Source: Pyrenopolyporus hunteri (lineage: Eukaryota > Ascomycota > Sordariomycetes > Xylariales > Hypoxylaceae). From it: DNA of 64,000 nt. The notes beneath the pieces are model-generated. The model worked only from the letters and a program-made list of their open reading frames with translations. It did not search any database and was not told the DNA's origin. Numbering within the stretch: the stretch's first letter is position 1; every line of letters begins with the position of its first letter. Below, one piece after another: positions 11,400-24,771 of this stretch. The translations under genes were made by a program, and so were the position numbers. The stretch lies in NCBI GenBank assembly GCA_902806595.1, contig CADCXC010000010.1:744001-808000 (forward strand), given 5' to 3'.

Positions 11400-12974
11400 G
11401 ATAATAATAGTATTGCTCAACCGACCGACTAACAAGACTAAAAAGGAATGACCGAGAAGAAAAAAAGGATAGAGTTAAGCTCTTGAAGAATCAAACACAA
11501 ACGCTGAACCAGAGCAGCTTCGAACAGACCGCAGAAACCTCGAACCAGCAAGCCAAGGAACAAGAAGAATGAAAATATAAAGCTGAGCAAAGCGATACTA
11601 CCAAAGGAGCGGCGTAGAGACACAAAAAGAATAAGAACCAGCCCTAGCAGGAGGGAAAGATTTCCCAGCACATATATCCAACCTACCTACCTACCCATCG
11701 AAACCGCCATCCGAGCGCGAGCAAGGTGCAAAAAGGCCGACACAGCGAACATTACCTGCATCATGCCCGCAGGGAAGCGCGTTACAGAGGGGTTCATGGC
11801 GGGCGCGTCATGTCTGGGCCGGGTGGTTTGGGCCGATCATTCATGCTCTAGCTTGCCGGTTACGGACGGGGTTTAATGCGCGCTTTTCTTTTTTTTCTTG
11901 CAATAGTCGCAATCACAGCAACAAACAGCAAGGCTTCGGTCAGTCGCGTTTACGACGGTGTAGGATGAAGTTCTCAGACGTGATATAATACCGTTAATCG
12001 TGAATAATCGCGGCTTTGGATGCCTGAGATAGAGCTATAAGGTGTGTAAATATCTTCATACCTCAGGTCCTTCCTCGGTGAGATGAGATGAGACAGCTCC
12101 AGCTCAGCTCGCCTTGAAGCTGAGCGCGGTGAGATGAACTGGGACAGGTACAAAGGCCAAGGTACGGGTACGTGCATATACATACCCAGTAGGTATGATA
12201 AGGGGGTGAGAGTCCGTGCACCACTTATGCTTAAATCCACAGGGGGGTTAAAAGGGGAATGGAATGTGCGGTTCCAGATATGTAAGCCACGGCCACGTGA
12301 AATACTACGTCAGATCGATACGATACAACATCAGATGTACCTACCACCTACCCGAATGGTACCTGAGGTACATGAAATACAACATCATCCATTATTGATC
12401 TTGACCTACGCAGTTCACGAAGCCGAATTTATAGAATCGTTTTTAATAATTAAGTACGCGTAAGTATCATTATTGCCCTCTACCTATGTCCCTAAGCACC
12501 CAACCTAGGTAGGTAGGTAGGTGAGGTAAGGTAAGGTACCTAGGTATGCAGACCCGAACCATTCCGATCCATACCCTACATACATGCGAGGGAGGCAGTT
12601 GTAGCCTCTTATGTATCCGATCCGGCTTATGAAGCCCGTACCCCAGAAACCCAAGTCTACACCAGATGTCACCGACCAAGTCGTAGTAGTCGTGGTGGTG
12701 ATGGTGATAGTAGAACCTGACTAAAACCGCGAAAATGCATCGAATTGCGAATAAACATGCACTCCTGAGCCCCATTTTCTGGGCTATGGATTATCGCCCT
12801 GCCTTTTTGCCGTAACGCCCGTGCACCTTAGAACCTGTACTAGAAAAAAAAATAAAGAAATCGTCGCCGACCCGGCCAGATGGTGAGTGATGCACCTATC
12901 CCCACGTTCCGATACCGAGAGTCCAGTGTAATGAAAGTCTAAAGTTACATCTTTTACGTCCGTGTAGCCCACAT
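11400..12974. other. Intergenic with ACCT/AGGT repeats
   Basis: Upstream region of the aspartic protease and 3' flank of the zinc transporter, both on the minus strand. AGGTAGGTAGGTAGG-type repeats lie at 12502-12542. The remaining frames are short and unsupported. No RNA gene is seen. Confidence 0.5.
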
Positions 12975-14765
12975 CTAGTGATCGTGGTTGTCGTGGTCGT
13001 GGTCGTGGTCGTGGTCGTCACCATTATGATCATGATCTGGGGAGTGGTTAGACCCACGACTTGATTCTGCCTTGGAACCAGCCCGAGAAGGTAGGGTGCA
13101 GCATCCTTGGCCAACGCAATCGTCAACACATTCCAGCAGACACACGTCGCCTGCGTAACGTGGCGAGGCTTGTCCGTCGAGTGTCATAGAGCTGTCGTCT
13201 AGCTGGCCACAGTCCTGATCCAGGCCGAACTCCGGTTGTATGGTGGCGCTGTGGATACCGTAAGCATGAAGACACTTCCGCGCCTGCTTGGCGAGCTTCA
13301 TGAATTTCTCTCCGCCTTCGCTCGTAATTGGGAACGAGACCTGAACGTGCAACGAGGCAACAACCTTCGTATCCGAGAGCTGCCAGATGTGGACGTGGTG
13401 ACAGCTGATCACACCAGGGAGAGCCTGGATATCCTCCTTGATGTCCTGCAGATTGATGTGGTCCGGAGTAGCCTGGAGTAGTACTTGGGCTGTCGCTTTC
13501 GTCAGGGGGATCGCCGACTTAAGAATGATAAGGGTGATGAACAGCGACACGGCTGGGTCTGCATAGTACTTTCCGGGCCAGTTGGTAAGCCAGATAATCA
13601 AGGCGGTAACTATAACACCGACATTTCCAAGGGCATCACCCAAGACATGGAGGACCATAGCATTCATGCCCATGTCGGCATGGCTGTGGCCGTGACCGTG
13701 GCCCTTCTTCCTTGACTTAGACCTCGGCCGGTTATGGTGATGCTCCAGGTGCGTTCCAGAATCACGCCTAGTACGGCGGTGGTGGGAGCTTCTTGACCGG
13801 CTCACATGGCGGCCCTTTTGTGCAGATCTTTTATCCATTACGCGCTCGTTCGAAATCAGGGGGGTTGTCTCATCTATAGCCGATTTGTTGCCGGCGGGAG
13901 AATCGGAACTATCGTCAATGGAGCTCTCATCTGTCTCGTCTCCCTTACGGCTGGATCGGCTGGCTTCGATGATGTCCTGTCTGAAGCTGGCTGGGTGGAT
14001 GCTAAAGTCGTCGATGCTGGTCAGGCGGTTGTGCTTAAGACTGCCTGTGCGTCGGCGCTCTCTTCCCCTCTGTACGGAGCCCCGGCTTGTACATCGTTCA
14101 TGGAGTTCTGGCCTGCGCCCATTCTCGGTAGGATTGAATTGGATGTGCCGGACGGTCTCAGGTGAGGTATTCGCGGCTCGAGCCCTCGCTATCGCAACTT
14201 CGGGTAGGACATCCATTGCCGGGCCGTTCTCGTCTGTCAATGTCTCAGTCGCCGTAGCTCGACCTTCCTCGGCAGCAACAATGTTATCCCGTTTGTGGCC
14301 GTGTTCGTGCCCATGGTCGTGATCGTGTTCATCGTCGTGGGAATGTCCGCCGTGGTCATGTCCGTGTCCGCCTAGAACCAGGAACCCGACAAGATTCGAT
14401 GCTAAACCGCAGCAGCCGACGATGAGGATGAGCTTCGGATTCGAGACTTCCTGTGGCTCGATAAACCGTGTCAATGCTTCGAGAATAATAGATACGCATA
14501 GGGCTATCAGGAAGACAGCATTGAAGGCTGCTCCCAAGATTTCAGCGCGAACCCATCCGTAGGAAAATTTATTGGTGGTTGCCCGCTTGGCGACAGTAAC
14601 GGCCCACAGACCAATAATCAGTGAGATGATGTCGTTCAGCATATGGAACGCGTCTGCCATCAAGGCCAAGGAATGGACCATAAAACCCGATATTAGCTCG
14701 ACCAGGAAGAAGGCAATATCAATGGCCAGCATGATGCTGATCCGGGTAGTTTTGGACCAAGCCAT
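12975..14765 (-). CDS. zrc1: Vacuolar-type zinc transporter, cation diffusion facilitator (Zrc1/Cot1 family)
   Basis: Single exon, 596 residues. The N-terminal half has the first four membrane segments, with the zinc-site motif HMLND (H-X3-D) in segment 2. A long His-rich cytosolic loop follows (several HDHGH-type repeats near 133-158). The loop is expanded by a Ser/Arg-rich region of roughly 200 residues, then segments 5 and 6 with the second H-X3-D, HVLGD. The C-terminal cytosolic domain contains the CHHVHIWQL block, and the protein ends in another His/Asp repeat (13 residues from 584 on). H-X3-D at both sites is the zinc-selective arrangement. Family members move Zn (and Co) into the vacuole in exchange for protons and give metal tolerance. 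Zrc1 and Cot1 cannot be separated here, so the symbol denotes the family. Confidence 0.9.
   Translation of the reverse strand: MAWSKTTRISIMLAIDIAFFLVELISGFMVHSLALMADAFHMLNDIISLIIGLWAVTVAKRATTNKFSYGWVRAEILGAAFNAVFLIALCVSIILEALTRFIEPQEVSNPKLILIVGCCGLASNLVGFLVLGGHGHDHGGHSHDDEHDHDHGHEHGHKRDNIVAAEEGRATATETLTDENGPAMDVLPEVAIARARAANTSPETVRHIQFNPTENGRRPELHERCTSRGSVQRGRERRRTGSLKHNRLTSIDDFSIHPASFRQDIIEASRSSRKGDETDESSIDDSSDSPAGNKSAIDETTPLISNERVMDKRSAQKGRHVSRSRSSHHRRTRRDSGTHLEHHHNRPRSKSRKKGHGHGHSHADMGMNAMVLHVLGDALGNVGVIVTALIIWLTNWPGKYYADPAVSLFITLIILKSAIPLTKATAQVLLQATPDHINLQDIKEDIQALPGVISCHHVHIWQLSDTKVVASLHVQVSFPITSEGGEKFMKLAKQARKCLHAYGIHSATIQPEFGLDQDCGQLDDSSMTLDGQASPRYAGDVCLLECVDDCVGQGCCTLPSRAGSKAESSRGSNHSPDHDHNGDDHDHDHDHDNHDH
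12978..13020. repeat. GTCGTG triplet-pair repeat coding for the His/Asp tail
   Basis: Repeated GTCGTGGTCGTG on the plus strand reads as alternating His and Asp codons on the minus strand at the C-terminus of the zinc transporter. It is part of the coding sequence and probably variable in length. Confidence 0.75.
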
Positions 14766-17700
14766 CTCGCCGGTATCAGTGTTGGACCGATCAAGACAAA
14801 TGCGCCGGAGAGAGTGATAGAGGAGCGGGAGCTTAATCGCTCCCTATGTCGTGGTCGCGTACGCGTATGTGCGAATAGAAGAATAGAGGAGGGAGTAAAT
14901 TTAGTGGCGATAATGCGAGACGAGAGTTTTGTCTGGTACAGTCCGGGAAACCTAAGCAAACTAGGCGTTGCTTGGTGGAAAAAGAAACAAAAGAAAAAAA
15001 AAATGTAAGCGTGTTAATTAAATTAAGCTAGTCGGGCCCATGTGGCTATTGGACTCTAATGTTTGTGGCCATATGGTAACCGTGCGCCGGGTACCTTATA
15101 TGCTGCCCAAATATGAACCTAGGTTACCGGCGAGTAACGGGCAAAAGAAGAAACGATGTTGAATGTCGGTGTTGGTGTTTTTGTTGTAGTAAATATGAAG
15201 AGGTACTGAAGAGAATAAGACTTTCTGAGGCGGAGAGGTGGAGGAATCTGGCGCTTTCTTCTAGCAGGCGCAGGGGATTTAGTTGAATCAGTTGTGGGGC
15301 CCAGACAGGTGATTAGCGATTAGAAGAGACAGGATAAAACATTCGCTCGGTTCGGAGTTCTGTTCGGAAGTCGCAACTCGAAATGGCGGGGAGAGAGACG
15401 TGCTATCAGACAGAAGGATCGATGAGGCTTTGTTCTCGGTTCTTGCGCGATTGGTTCTGGTAGGGGAGAAAGGGGGAAAGAGGGAATTTTCTTGAAGGGC
15501 TGATGACGCTATTATGTCATAGAAGCATAGAACGTCGGCCGTTTGTTCCTCCCCCTTCGAATTTGCCCTTCTTATTGGTTATCGTGGGTCGCTTTCCATT
15601 TCCTTCCCATTTCCTGCAATTGAGATAGAAGTCTCGTACGCAGTGCTTGCATAAGCGTTGTATTTAGTACATGTATTGTACCAGGTTAGGCTAGGAGGTA
15701 CCCAGGTATATAGGTACCTAGGTATATTTGCCGACTGATCGGAGATGCTGGGCGCTTCACGTTCCCATAAAAAAAATCCCAGAAAATCGGGCTGGCCGGA
15801 CGATAATGATGCCGTAACATCATAGAATCGTCCATACATGATTCCATTCGAGTTATATATATCCGATCCATCATCAAACGTCAACCGATCCCAACAATAT
15901 CCCATGCATTGGAATGCCTTTGCCCAATTTCAATTGTCCGTCCCAAACCTTGGGGCTGCGGCCATTGACCAATAGTCAATATCCATTCCGACTAGTATTG
16001 CCGTCTCCTAGCATCGAATGCCTCCCCGTTGTCCCGCTAGGGTTACCGCCCCTCTCCTGTAGGGAGCCCCTTTACTCAGCTCAATTATCACTACTACCAG
16101 CCCCTTAAACCTCCTCAGGTTCCTATAGTGCCTACCCAGATGTCTAGAGACTCTGACTCTAGCTTTTATACCCCTAACGCAAAGGTGGTACCAAAGCTAC
16201 ATATATGCGCCACGAAAACTGCTTCGATTATTCGATTAGTCAGGTAAATAGGCAGAGGCGATGCCAGGGGCTCAGGTCGCCACCTAAAATGTTAGGTGCT
16301 TACCTAGGTACCTACCTAGGTAGTATGCATCCATTCGCCTCCTGGCTTAAACCCGCCTGAGCTACATCGGTGTGTTGTTTACTATTGAAACCCAAGCGCC
16401 ATTTGGATGACGCCAGGCCAAAAGCTTAATACAACAGCACCCCCTACTCAATATTTCCTTTCTCCCTGGGAGCATTGTTCAACGAGGAATTAGACGGTTC
16501 CATGATGTCTGTTTTAGTTCCTCTGGGCGTAGTATAACCACAATCCCTTGATACTTCTCGATACTCGTCGATGAACAACTCCAGACGTTATCATCTTATC
16601 CTCACGTTTGGATTTCCTGAGCACATACCTCTTTTCAGAGCTCGTCTTTTAAAACCAGCTCCACCCAAAGGATAGTACCCGTGTGACCACGGCTTCAGCC
16701 GGCCTACATGGGCTCGCTAATAGCCGTTGTTCCAGCAGCCACTTTGCCGATGACTCCAATTGCACCCGGGAAGGGCCGCGCGAAGCGTCATTCTCCCGGC
16801 GTTCAGAGTATGACGTCGATTCCTATTCCCCATACTCCTTCTATGATACGCGATATGCCGAGCTTAGTTAAGCATGACGGAAATCGTCTTCGAATGTAGT
16901 ACGTTGGTCGTCGCCATAGGTCGCCTAAGGTCCTATACGCCATGCCCATTTAGAGTCACTCGATGTTACCCTGGATCATAACATAGAAGAGACCCCCTCG
17001 GCGACGCATGATATCCTGTAGCTTCGTCGTGACTGGGTTGGCCGGTTCGTAGTCGGGCCCATCCTTTCGTCCCCTTTTCCCTTAGCCGGCGGCCGGGAAT
17101 ACGCTCCCCAACCCCCAGTCCCCGATGAAGGCAGCCCAAAATATTCCGATCGCGGGAAGACACGGCCCGCGAATCTTCATCCATTAGTAACGTATCGTAT
17201 AGTCGTCGTTCGACGCTCTGTGGATTTCGCGGGACCTTACTCGACCTCTGACGTAACGATCAGCTACCGCTGGTCTCTGGTGGGCTAAGGACTATCGATA
17301 ACTCATGCGTTCGACTAGTCAGTTCGCTTCATAACGCAGCGACCGGCGAAGACAGCCGAGATGTCGAGGGCATTCGCATACCACCTGCTATCAGTCCGTG
17401 GTATGAGTTTAGAGAGTGTGTAAAGGAGAACAAGCAAAATTAGCGGCGAATATGGCAACGGCTGTCTATCTCAACCAAGTCTCACCACTAGACTAATGGT
17501 AAAGATGACGTGGTAAACACAACGTGGACGCCCATCCTCACCGCCGGGGACACGGGCAGCTCGAAGCGTGTGGTCTTGCCAAATAGAACCGCAGGCTTGG
17601 TGGGGGAGGGATGCGTTGCTGTCGACAGGCAGATAAACACCTGTGACGCGCGGAACGTTGCTAACAGGAATCAAATCGGTCTCGGAGCGTCCCCAAGAGT

Positions 17701-20700
17701 CGAAAAAAACAAGAAATGTCATCAAGTAGCGGAGGAGACGGAGATGCTCGCTTTGCCTCGGCGAGAACAAAGCTGACAGGAATATGAACACCCCTCCAGC
17801 GGCTGCGCCCGTCACATTTTTAGCTACATATGGTTCCTTTCTCCGTCTGCTGCGGAATGGAACGATGGCGATCCGACCACTGGTACCAACGCATACATTG
17901 GGTAGCCTTTGTCCGCTAGTCCCATCCTGGTGCTGAAAGCCGGTAATGGCTTCTTTCTACTTCTCTTCATCAGAACCCAATATACAAGATATGGACGAGA
18001 AGAGTGGCACGTATGTCTGGAACAGAGACGAACCCCCATCTTAGGACGTAAGAATGAGATAATCTCCTAGATGCCCCTGTTTCGGTTTTGAGCACAGCGT
18101 CCCGAGAATCCACGTCTATGGAGACGGCTCTCCAAGTCACGAGCTCGCTTTTCAAGGAATAGGGGATCGTGGCACAAGGGCTCATCGGGGTTTCGAGCAC
18201 GATGTCGCGAGGGTGGTCTAGCCACGCCAACAGGGGAAAGTATAGCCAGCACGATGGCCTCAACACTATACCCCTTTCTTTCAGGTATAGCGGCGACGCC
18301 AAGTATGGCTCCGTACCAGAGCCCTCAGTGGTAGAGACGTGCTGGCATGGTACCCTGTCTCGGCTCTTGTTGTCGATCTTACTCCTTGTAGGTTTACTAT
18401 TGCGACCTGGATCATATCATGTGGTTGTAGCTGTCAAACTTTGACATACCCCAGAAAAGCACCTGCAGTATCCGCTAGGCGAGCTAGCCGCGTCCGTACT
18501 GCTCTCAGCAGGCCCGGTGGCGATTTACGTGAGTTGCTTGGCTACCTACCTGGGATGTAAGATTCGTATGTGGTACAGTTATGCAAGCCAACGGCTTTAG
18601 CACGGCTGGTCCGAGGAGACGTTGCTGCAGTTATGGTCTATAATACAGAATTAAGACGCAGGGGCTTCCAAAAGCAAGCCCGCCAGGCTTATGCGTCGGC
18701 TGCGAGCCACCCGCCACAGAAATACCTCCGTTACCATCCGGGGGTGGGGAAACTAACTCGCATACATTCTCGCCAATGCTCATGCAGGCGGAGGAAGGGC
18801 AAATATCCGTCTGAGTGGCGTTTACGGTGCAGATATCACTTAAGAACTTAGACGTGGGAGAAACGAGAAGTGACAGCCCATCTAGTGAAACGAACGGAGT
18901 CTGCTTGCCAAGCGCTGCGGTGCATGTCGGTACTATACAAAAACTTTTACGATGGTCTGTCCATGAGAATCACGACGGGCGCGAGCGATCTAAGAATGTC
19001 TCGAAGGGGGCTGATCTGCGGCCTCTCATGGGAAGGGGACGGAGGAGGTTGGTGTGAAGAGGAGAGGAGCTGGAGGAGTGTGGTATACATTGGTTAATGA
19101 CCCACTGGCCATCCGCCCTATGGACTCTTACATATTTCAATAGATTCCAACGACGCAGGGCCGAAATATAAATGAGCCTTGGGTTGCTGTTATATGGTCG
19201 AGCCACGGATAAGTTATTGATGCGGGGGGAGTATTTACCAACTTCCGGCTATTGTTGAGAGGCTACCGCTACGCGCCTAAGCGAGATCGTATATAGTTGA
19301 GACCAGTAGTGAAAGAGGGGTCATTCATCCCAGCGGGCTAGTCTATTAGGCAAGTTAGGAGACGGCATTGGGAGAGACCTCTTGGTCTGTATTGGGCGAC
19401 TCCCCTGAGGTTGTCAAAGGCTTGTTTCTTAGTGTTTCTACGCGAGAGAGCGCATGAGCTGCCTCACCTGCTTACCGCACCAACTCAAGGTCTGTCTCCT
19501 GCCCGTTATCGCTCGTGATATATTAGCAAGAGGCTCCTCGACACAGGAAACAAACCAAAATCGTCTGCTGGGTGTATGCTCACTAGATTGGCGGAAAGGC
19601 ACCGGTAACCGTCGGCCAGACGTGCCTGATCGCGAAACCAACTCACCGCATAACGAACTTCCCGTCTCGGGAGTTGTGGACAGGACAAATCCTGTAGAGC
19701 TAATATACACACCAAGGAAGCTTATGATTTGACCGTTCGAAGTGGTGTAACACGCCTATTCTACCCGAGGTGCCGTGGGGGTTGAGGTACAAGAGCTGTT
19801 ACTTAAAAGGTACGCGACGGGGTTCCGTGATACGTCAATGGCAGTTGTGAAGCCGAATGAGACAGCCAAGAGCTGCAATTGGGGAGCATCAGCCTCCGGC
19901 ACGCACATCAGAGTATACCGACTAGACAGGGTAACACGTCGCAAGTAATAACCGCGTAAGTGAAGAAAACTCGAATCCTTCATACGAGGCGCGGCCATAG
20001 GTCCGCGCTGTTGGTGCGGCCAGATATGACAAATCCCAGGCGAGGCCATGCTAGATTGCGGATGCGTAGCAGACTGTTTCCTAGCGAACGAGCATAAGGG
20101 ACCCCGAGGCCTGCACCTCTCAGTTGTAAATATTATAGTTTGTGCGGCTAGGACTCTCGTAAGAAGCTGGTACCAAACACGTCCTCATATAACCTGGGAA
20201 TATCCGCTGGAGAGCTACCTCATGAAACCGAATGGGTTAAGGGGTCCGCGCCAAGGCAGCAATGACATGATGCATCCCCAATCGCATCTGTGCCGTTCAA
20301 AGGTGCTCTCGCATGGACTTGTCCCTTTTCGGGGGGACGTCTTCTCGCCGGAACGTCGAACGATTTTCCCAGGTTGAATCCGTATCGACGAGTCCTAATA
20401 TCTATGTTCAGGGTCATAAGACGTTGGGATAAGATTGATAAGCACCACGTGCGCGAGAAGGTTGAGGTGTAACTGGTACTTCGAAATCCGAACTACGGAC
20501 GGCACAATGCTGCATGAGAAGCGAGTTGCATTAGTCGGTCGACCAACCGCAAAGATAGCTGGAAGCAACCCGGGCAGAATGTGACCCCCAAGCTTCCGAG
20601 CATCTAGCGAGGCCAGATATGGTAGGAGTCTTGCGCGCCCCTTCAGCCACAATATACAAGATGCAGGCAAAATATATTAATTGACAGGCCACGGATAAAA

Positions 20701-23700
20701 CTTCCGAGCCAATCTACGTATGCTTCGATACGTGATAACTTGCGCAAGTTAAAAAAAAAAATTAGAAAAAGAAATGGGAATTAAAGAAAAAGCAAGACGT
20801 CGAGTAAGCGGGGGAAAATTGCGTCGGGAACGCCAAGGTCGTATAGGACCAGCTTTACAGGTCTACAACGATAGGAGCACGCCGCTCTCGGAATTTTTCT
20901 GGCGAGATTCACCTCAGGGTAACTCCATCGCCGAAGGGTTCTGTTATTTGGTACTGAGCAGATTTGAGAGGGTGGAACAACGATACAGGGTGGGAGGTCG
21001 ATCAGCTCCACTTCTTGCTCTCCTGCATGTCGAGGTGAATCGTGCCGGGTTCGTGGTCGTGCTGGCCCACTATACGATCGAGAATCGCAATGACTAGACT
21101 CGTTTCTAGAACGCATCTGTGCGTCTACTGGCCCTGTTTCATATATATGCCGAAGCCAAGTCGATCAGAGCAACGGTTCTAACGCGGATGTGACGACTCA
21201 TACAAAGCAGGAGGGTTGTTATGTCTCTGCTGGGACCCGGAGCCTCACCAGGGCTAGCCCTTGCTTATCTTGGTGTAAGCGTAGAGGATCGAAATTTCGA
21301 GCCCGGTATTAGCCAAGATGAAGACTAGGACAGATGCTAATAGGTAGCTGGGAGGTGTACAATGTGACTTCGATAAGCGCCGCCTAATATATGATGCTCT
21401 TTATAGCGGACTATTTATCATCGATTGCTAGTCGGGTTGGTTCTTAATATGTCAAAATGAATCCTCGCCACCAGATATCGGTAAAGCGAGGTTATTCAGA
21501 CTCTGCAAGTTATACATTTTACTACATCGTTTGAAGCAAAATAATAAGGCTGACTCGGATATGATTGGAAGGTATTATTGGTACGTGCGGCTGTGGTAAA
21601 GCCAAATGGAGGCGCTCCGACGAAATGCCCGTGAGTTAAAGCGGAATAGGGCCGGGGTGAGAAGGGGGGGAAGATCTTTGGACGCCAACCCGCCGCGTAC
21701 TTCGCTAGCTGCAACGAACGCCTGGGAGTGTGGTGTGGGTCAGACGGCCCGCCGAGGAGAGTCGGCTTCAAGATTCGCAGCTCCAAGGCGGATTACGGCG
21801 CGGGTTGCGTCATCGTAACGTGTTGGCCGTCAGCTAATCTTTCAAGACGGAGTCCGTAACCTACCATTCGACGCTACTTAGACGTACAATAGTTTGTGTA
21901 GTAAGTAATGGCATCAAAGATAGGCGAAGATACGTCTCGATACTATCTTGAGCGCCCGGGAACTCGGGTAGCGTTATGTGACCCCAGACTTGCGAATTCC
22001 CATTCGCAGAGGTTTGGTTTCATGCGGGTCTAGGAGCCAGACAGGCCAAGGCTTGGACTCTTCGATCAGGCTTACCAGATAGGGACCTTGATCAACCTCG
22101 TTTCGACAAGGGATTTTCGCAGACCTAGGTGAGACGGTATCAGATTAATTCATTTATGTCGAGGAGGATAACCAGATAACATTAGTGAACGGTCCATCCG
22201 TAATACTGGGCCTCGCGTATCGGGGATCAAAGACGCACATCTTAAGGTAGTCATCGAATTTAGCCTTCGCCACCTCGTATTATACATACCTAACTAGGTA
22301 CCTACTCGAGACCTTCGTAGTTGTGATGTTTTAAGGGTGGTTAGGGTTGGTCTGATTGATGGAACTGAACTGATCTCCGCCGTGAACGTTGGCGACTCGT
22401 TTTTGGATCCGAGGAACGCCCAGTCGAGAAGCGCGGTACGATACACCGAAGCCGAACCAGGACAAGGAGCCTCACGTGGATACCATCTACCTAACCTCAC
22501 ATGCTCCCATGCGCGTGGATATCGCATGTATGTACATACCATGGTAGGTATGTACGTCGGGTATACCCTGGCAACCTAGAAGGCTGTCGGACCTAGATTT
22601 GGAAAATGAGATTTTGGTGTATTTACTATGGATGGTATGAGTGGAATTGTGGAATTGTGGGATCGTGGGAAAAGGGCAGCCATCCATGGATTTTGCTGCT
22701 GCAATGTACCCGAGTACCTATCTCGGTACGTACAATACAAAATACATGCATGTGGGTACCTACATGTGGGTACCTACATGGAGGTAGCTGTTTGAGCCTA
22801 GACGAATTTCTATTGGCCGGGAGGTGCTCCTGTCCTGGTCCTTCCCGATTGGTATCTTCACGGGCCGCAAATCCGATGCGGTAATCGGGTCCCGTACGTG
22901 TGGATCCTTCCAGTTTTAGGCGAAAGCGCCATTGGCAAAACCAGCTCAAGAATTTTCCCAACCAAGAAGTCCGCCTCTCCAATGCATGATCACTTACATA
23001 CACAGTACATGGAGTGCCATGCTATGCCATACACGCCATACGTACATATGCGTACCCCTACATACCTACCTGGATACGCTACCTACGAAGCCTTGGGCGC
23101 AGCATGCGATGCCATGGTTGACCGTCGATACCAGGTCTCGGGCTAGGACCCTATCGTTTGCTTCGTCGTCAGCTCTGGACAAACGGCCATACCGAGACCT
23201 GTGCAAGTGTAAGGTTTGCCTTGAACTTCAGGATTGTGCCACGCTCCCTCGCTCTCCTCAAACATATAGCCAAGATCCACACCATACAAGCTCGGCCCAG
23301 CGGAATATGTATATTGCTCCGATACCTATTCATATAGATGGCTATTCGGCATGCCTGGGGGGGCATGTTGTTTCCTTGTAGCTCTCGAGATACCTACATG
23401 CGAATGTACCGCTCTGGCCGTCAGCTGAGTCCGACTTAGATAGAGGAACGGCTGCGTAGAAAAGGATCCTCTGTTCGATAGCTGGTCGGTTCGTGGTGTA
23501 TATTGGCGTCTCGGAAGTCCTGGGTTCTCCGATTCGCTTTCGATTCCGCCTGCCTTTTCCGCCGGTCTCTTGGGTGGTAAGATCCGTTGTAAAGCTGGGC
23601 TGGAGACGAGATTACGCCCTGGCCACCCTGTCGAATATATATCGTGTAATAGAGGAGGGTCAGCGCTGATAAGTTCGTTGGGACCGTGGATCGCCTTCCA

Positions 23701-24771
23701 ATTTGCAACCACTCTATCATGATATACTAGCTAATCAGAGTCGCAGTCACGCTTCCGCGTCGAAGAAAGGGGATCTAGTACGTAACCGGGGGCCATCTAC
23801 CTATGGCTCCTCCACATTTCTTTCCTCGCCCTCTGTTCGTGATCTGCTAGGATCTTGGCTCTCCAGACCGCCTTGTCCGTCATATCACCCTTGCCTATAC
23901 TGCCCGTCCGAATGGATAAGACCTCCCGTAGCGGCCCCCCACTCTACTCGTGCGAGGCCAACGTGGGCGTGCTTTTCGTTTCGTCTTCTCCTCCAAAGTA
24001 CCCTGAAACAAACGCTCTTCCGGTCCGTTCCTGCCGATGTGGGTATTTCCTAGTTGGGACCATCAATATAGCGTCCCTCATGGACGGACTTGTCAAGTGA
24101 CAATGGTTGCACTAGAAGCTACCCAGAGATCACGTCCGCTCCGGGTCGTATAGTCTATCTCCACTCGTCGCTCGGCGGCTTTACGGCATCTGTCTCTGAT
24201 CGAGACTTAATAAGGCTTTGATAACATGTCGATCCTTCGACGGCCTCCTCGACTATTGAGCGTTAAGCCCTGAGGTGTCCGTTATGGGAAATACCGCATC
24301 CCTCTCCTCTTGGTCAATTTCTTCGTGCATAGTGCCACTCGACGCCGACCACCCTTGCTTCAGCGTATGTACCGAAGTTCCCATTGTGGGCTTCGTTAGA
24401 CAGTCGCCATCGTCTCGACCGTGACGTTGTATTTTTTTTCCTCTCCTCGTCGATACATAAGCACGGCCGCATCGTCCTTGGCGTCTGGTCTCCTAGTCGT
24501 ACATTACTCATATAACCATCCGGATCCCCCTATTTTCGTGGGGTAAAGGGTTACCTTGAGACCGGGTTCGTCAACGGACTTCGCTTCGCCCTACAGGGCT
24601 CTCTTGATCACCGATACTCTTTTCAGTGCTTGCTCAACACACCTGCGAGCTCTGGGCTTGCCATTGGCTAAACCTTGCGATTCCTAGAGACGCAAGAGCT
24701 TGTTGTCGATCACGTGCGGCTATTTCCCTAGAAGACCTAGTTTTAGAAGGCATAATCGACTACTATCGACA
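14766..24771. other. 10-kb gene-free island
   Basis: No protein family is recognised in any frame over the whole stretch. The open frames (up to about 150 codons) are scattered over both strands and resemble the chance expectation. TACCTAGGTA-type palindromes occur at 15691-15729, 16301-16324, 22285-22305 and 22745-22785, but 16.33-22.27 kb is nearly free of them. The sequence there has balanced composition with plentiful CpG, so it does not look like a RIP-mutated transposon. The last few hundred bases should include the promoter of the GH3 gene; one GTGGGG (CreA consensus) lies at 24538-24543. Confidence 0.5.

Noticed and set aside
17000..22260. Possible degraded biosynthetic or transposon genes in the large island
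   Set aside because: No translated frame, on either strand, shows a motif of a polymerase, transposase, synthase or any other family I know.
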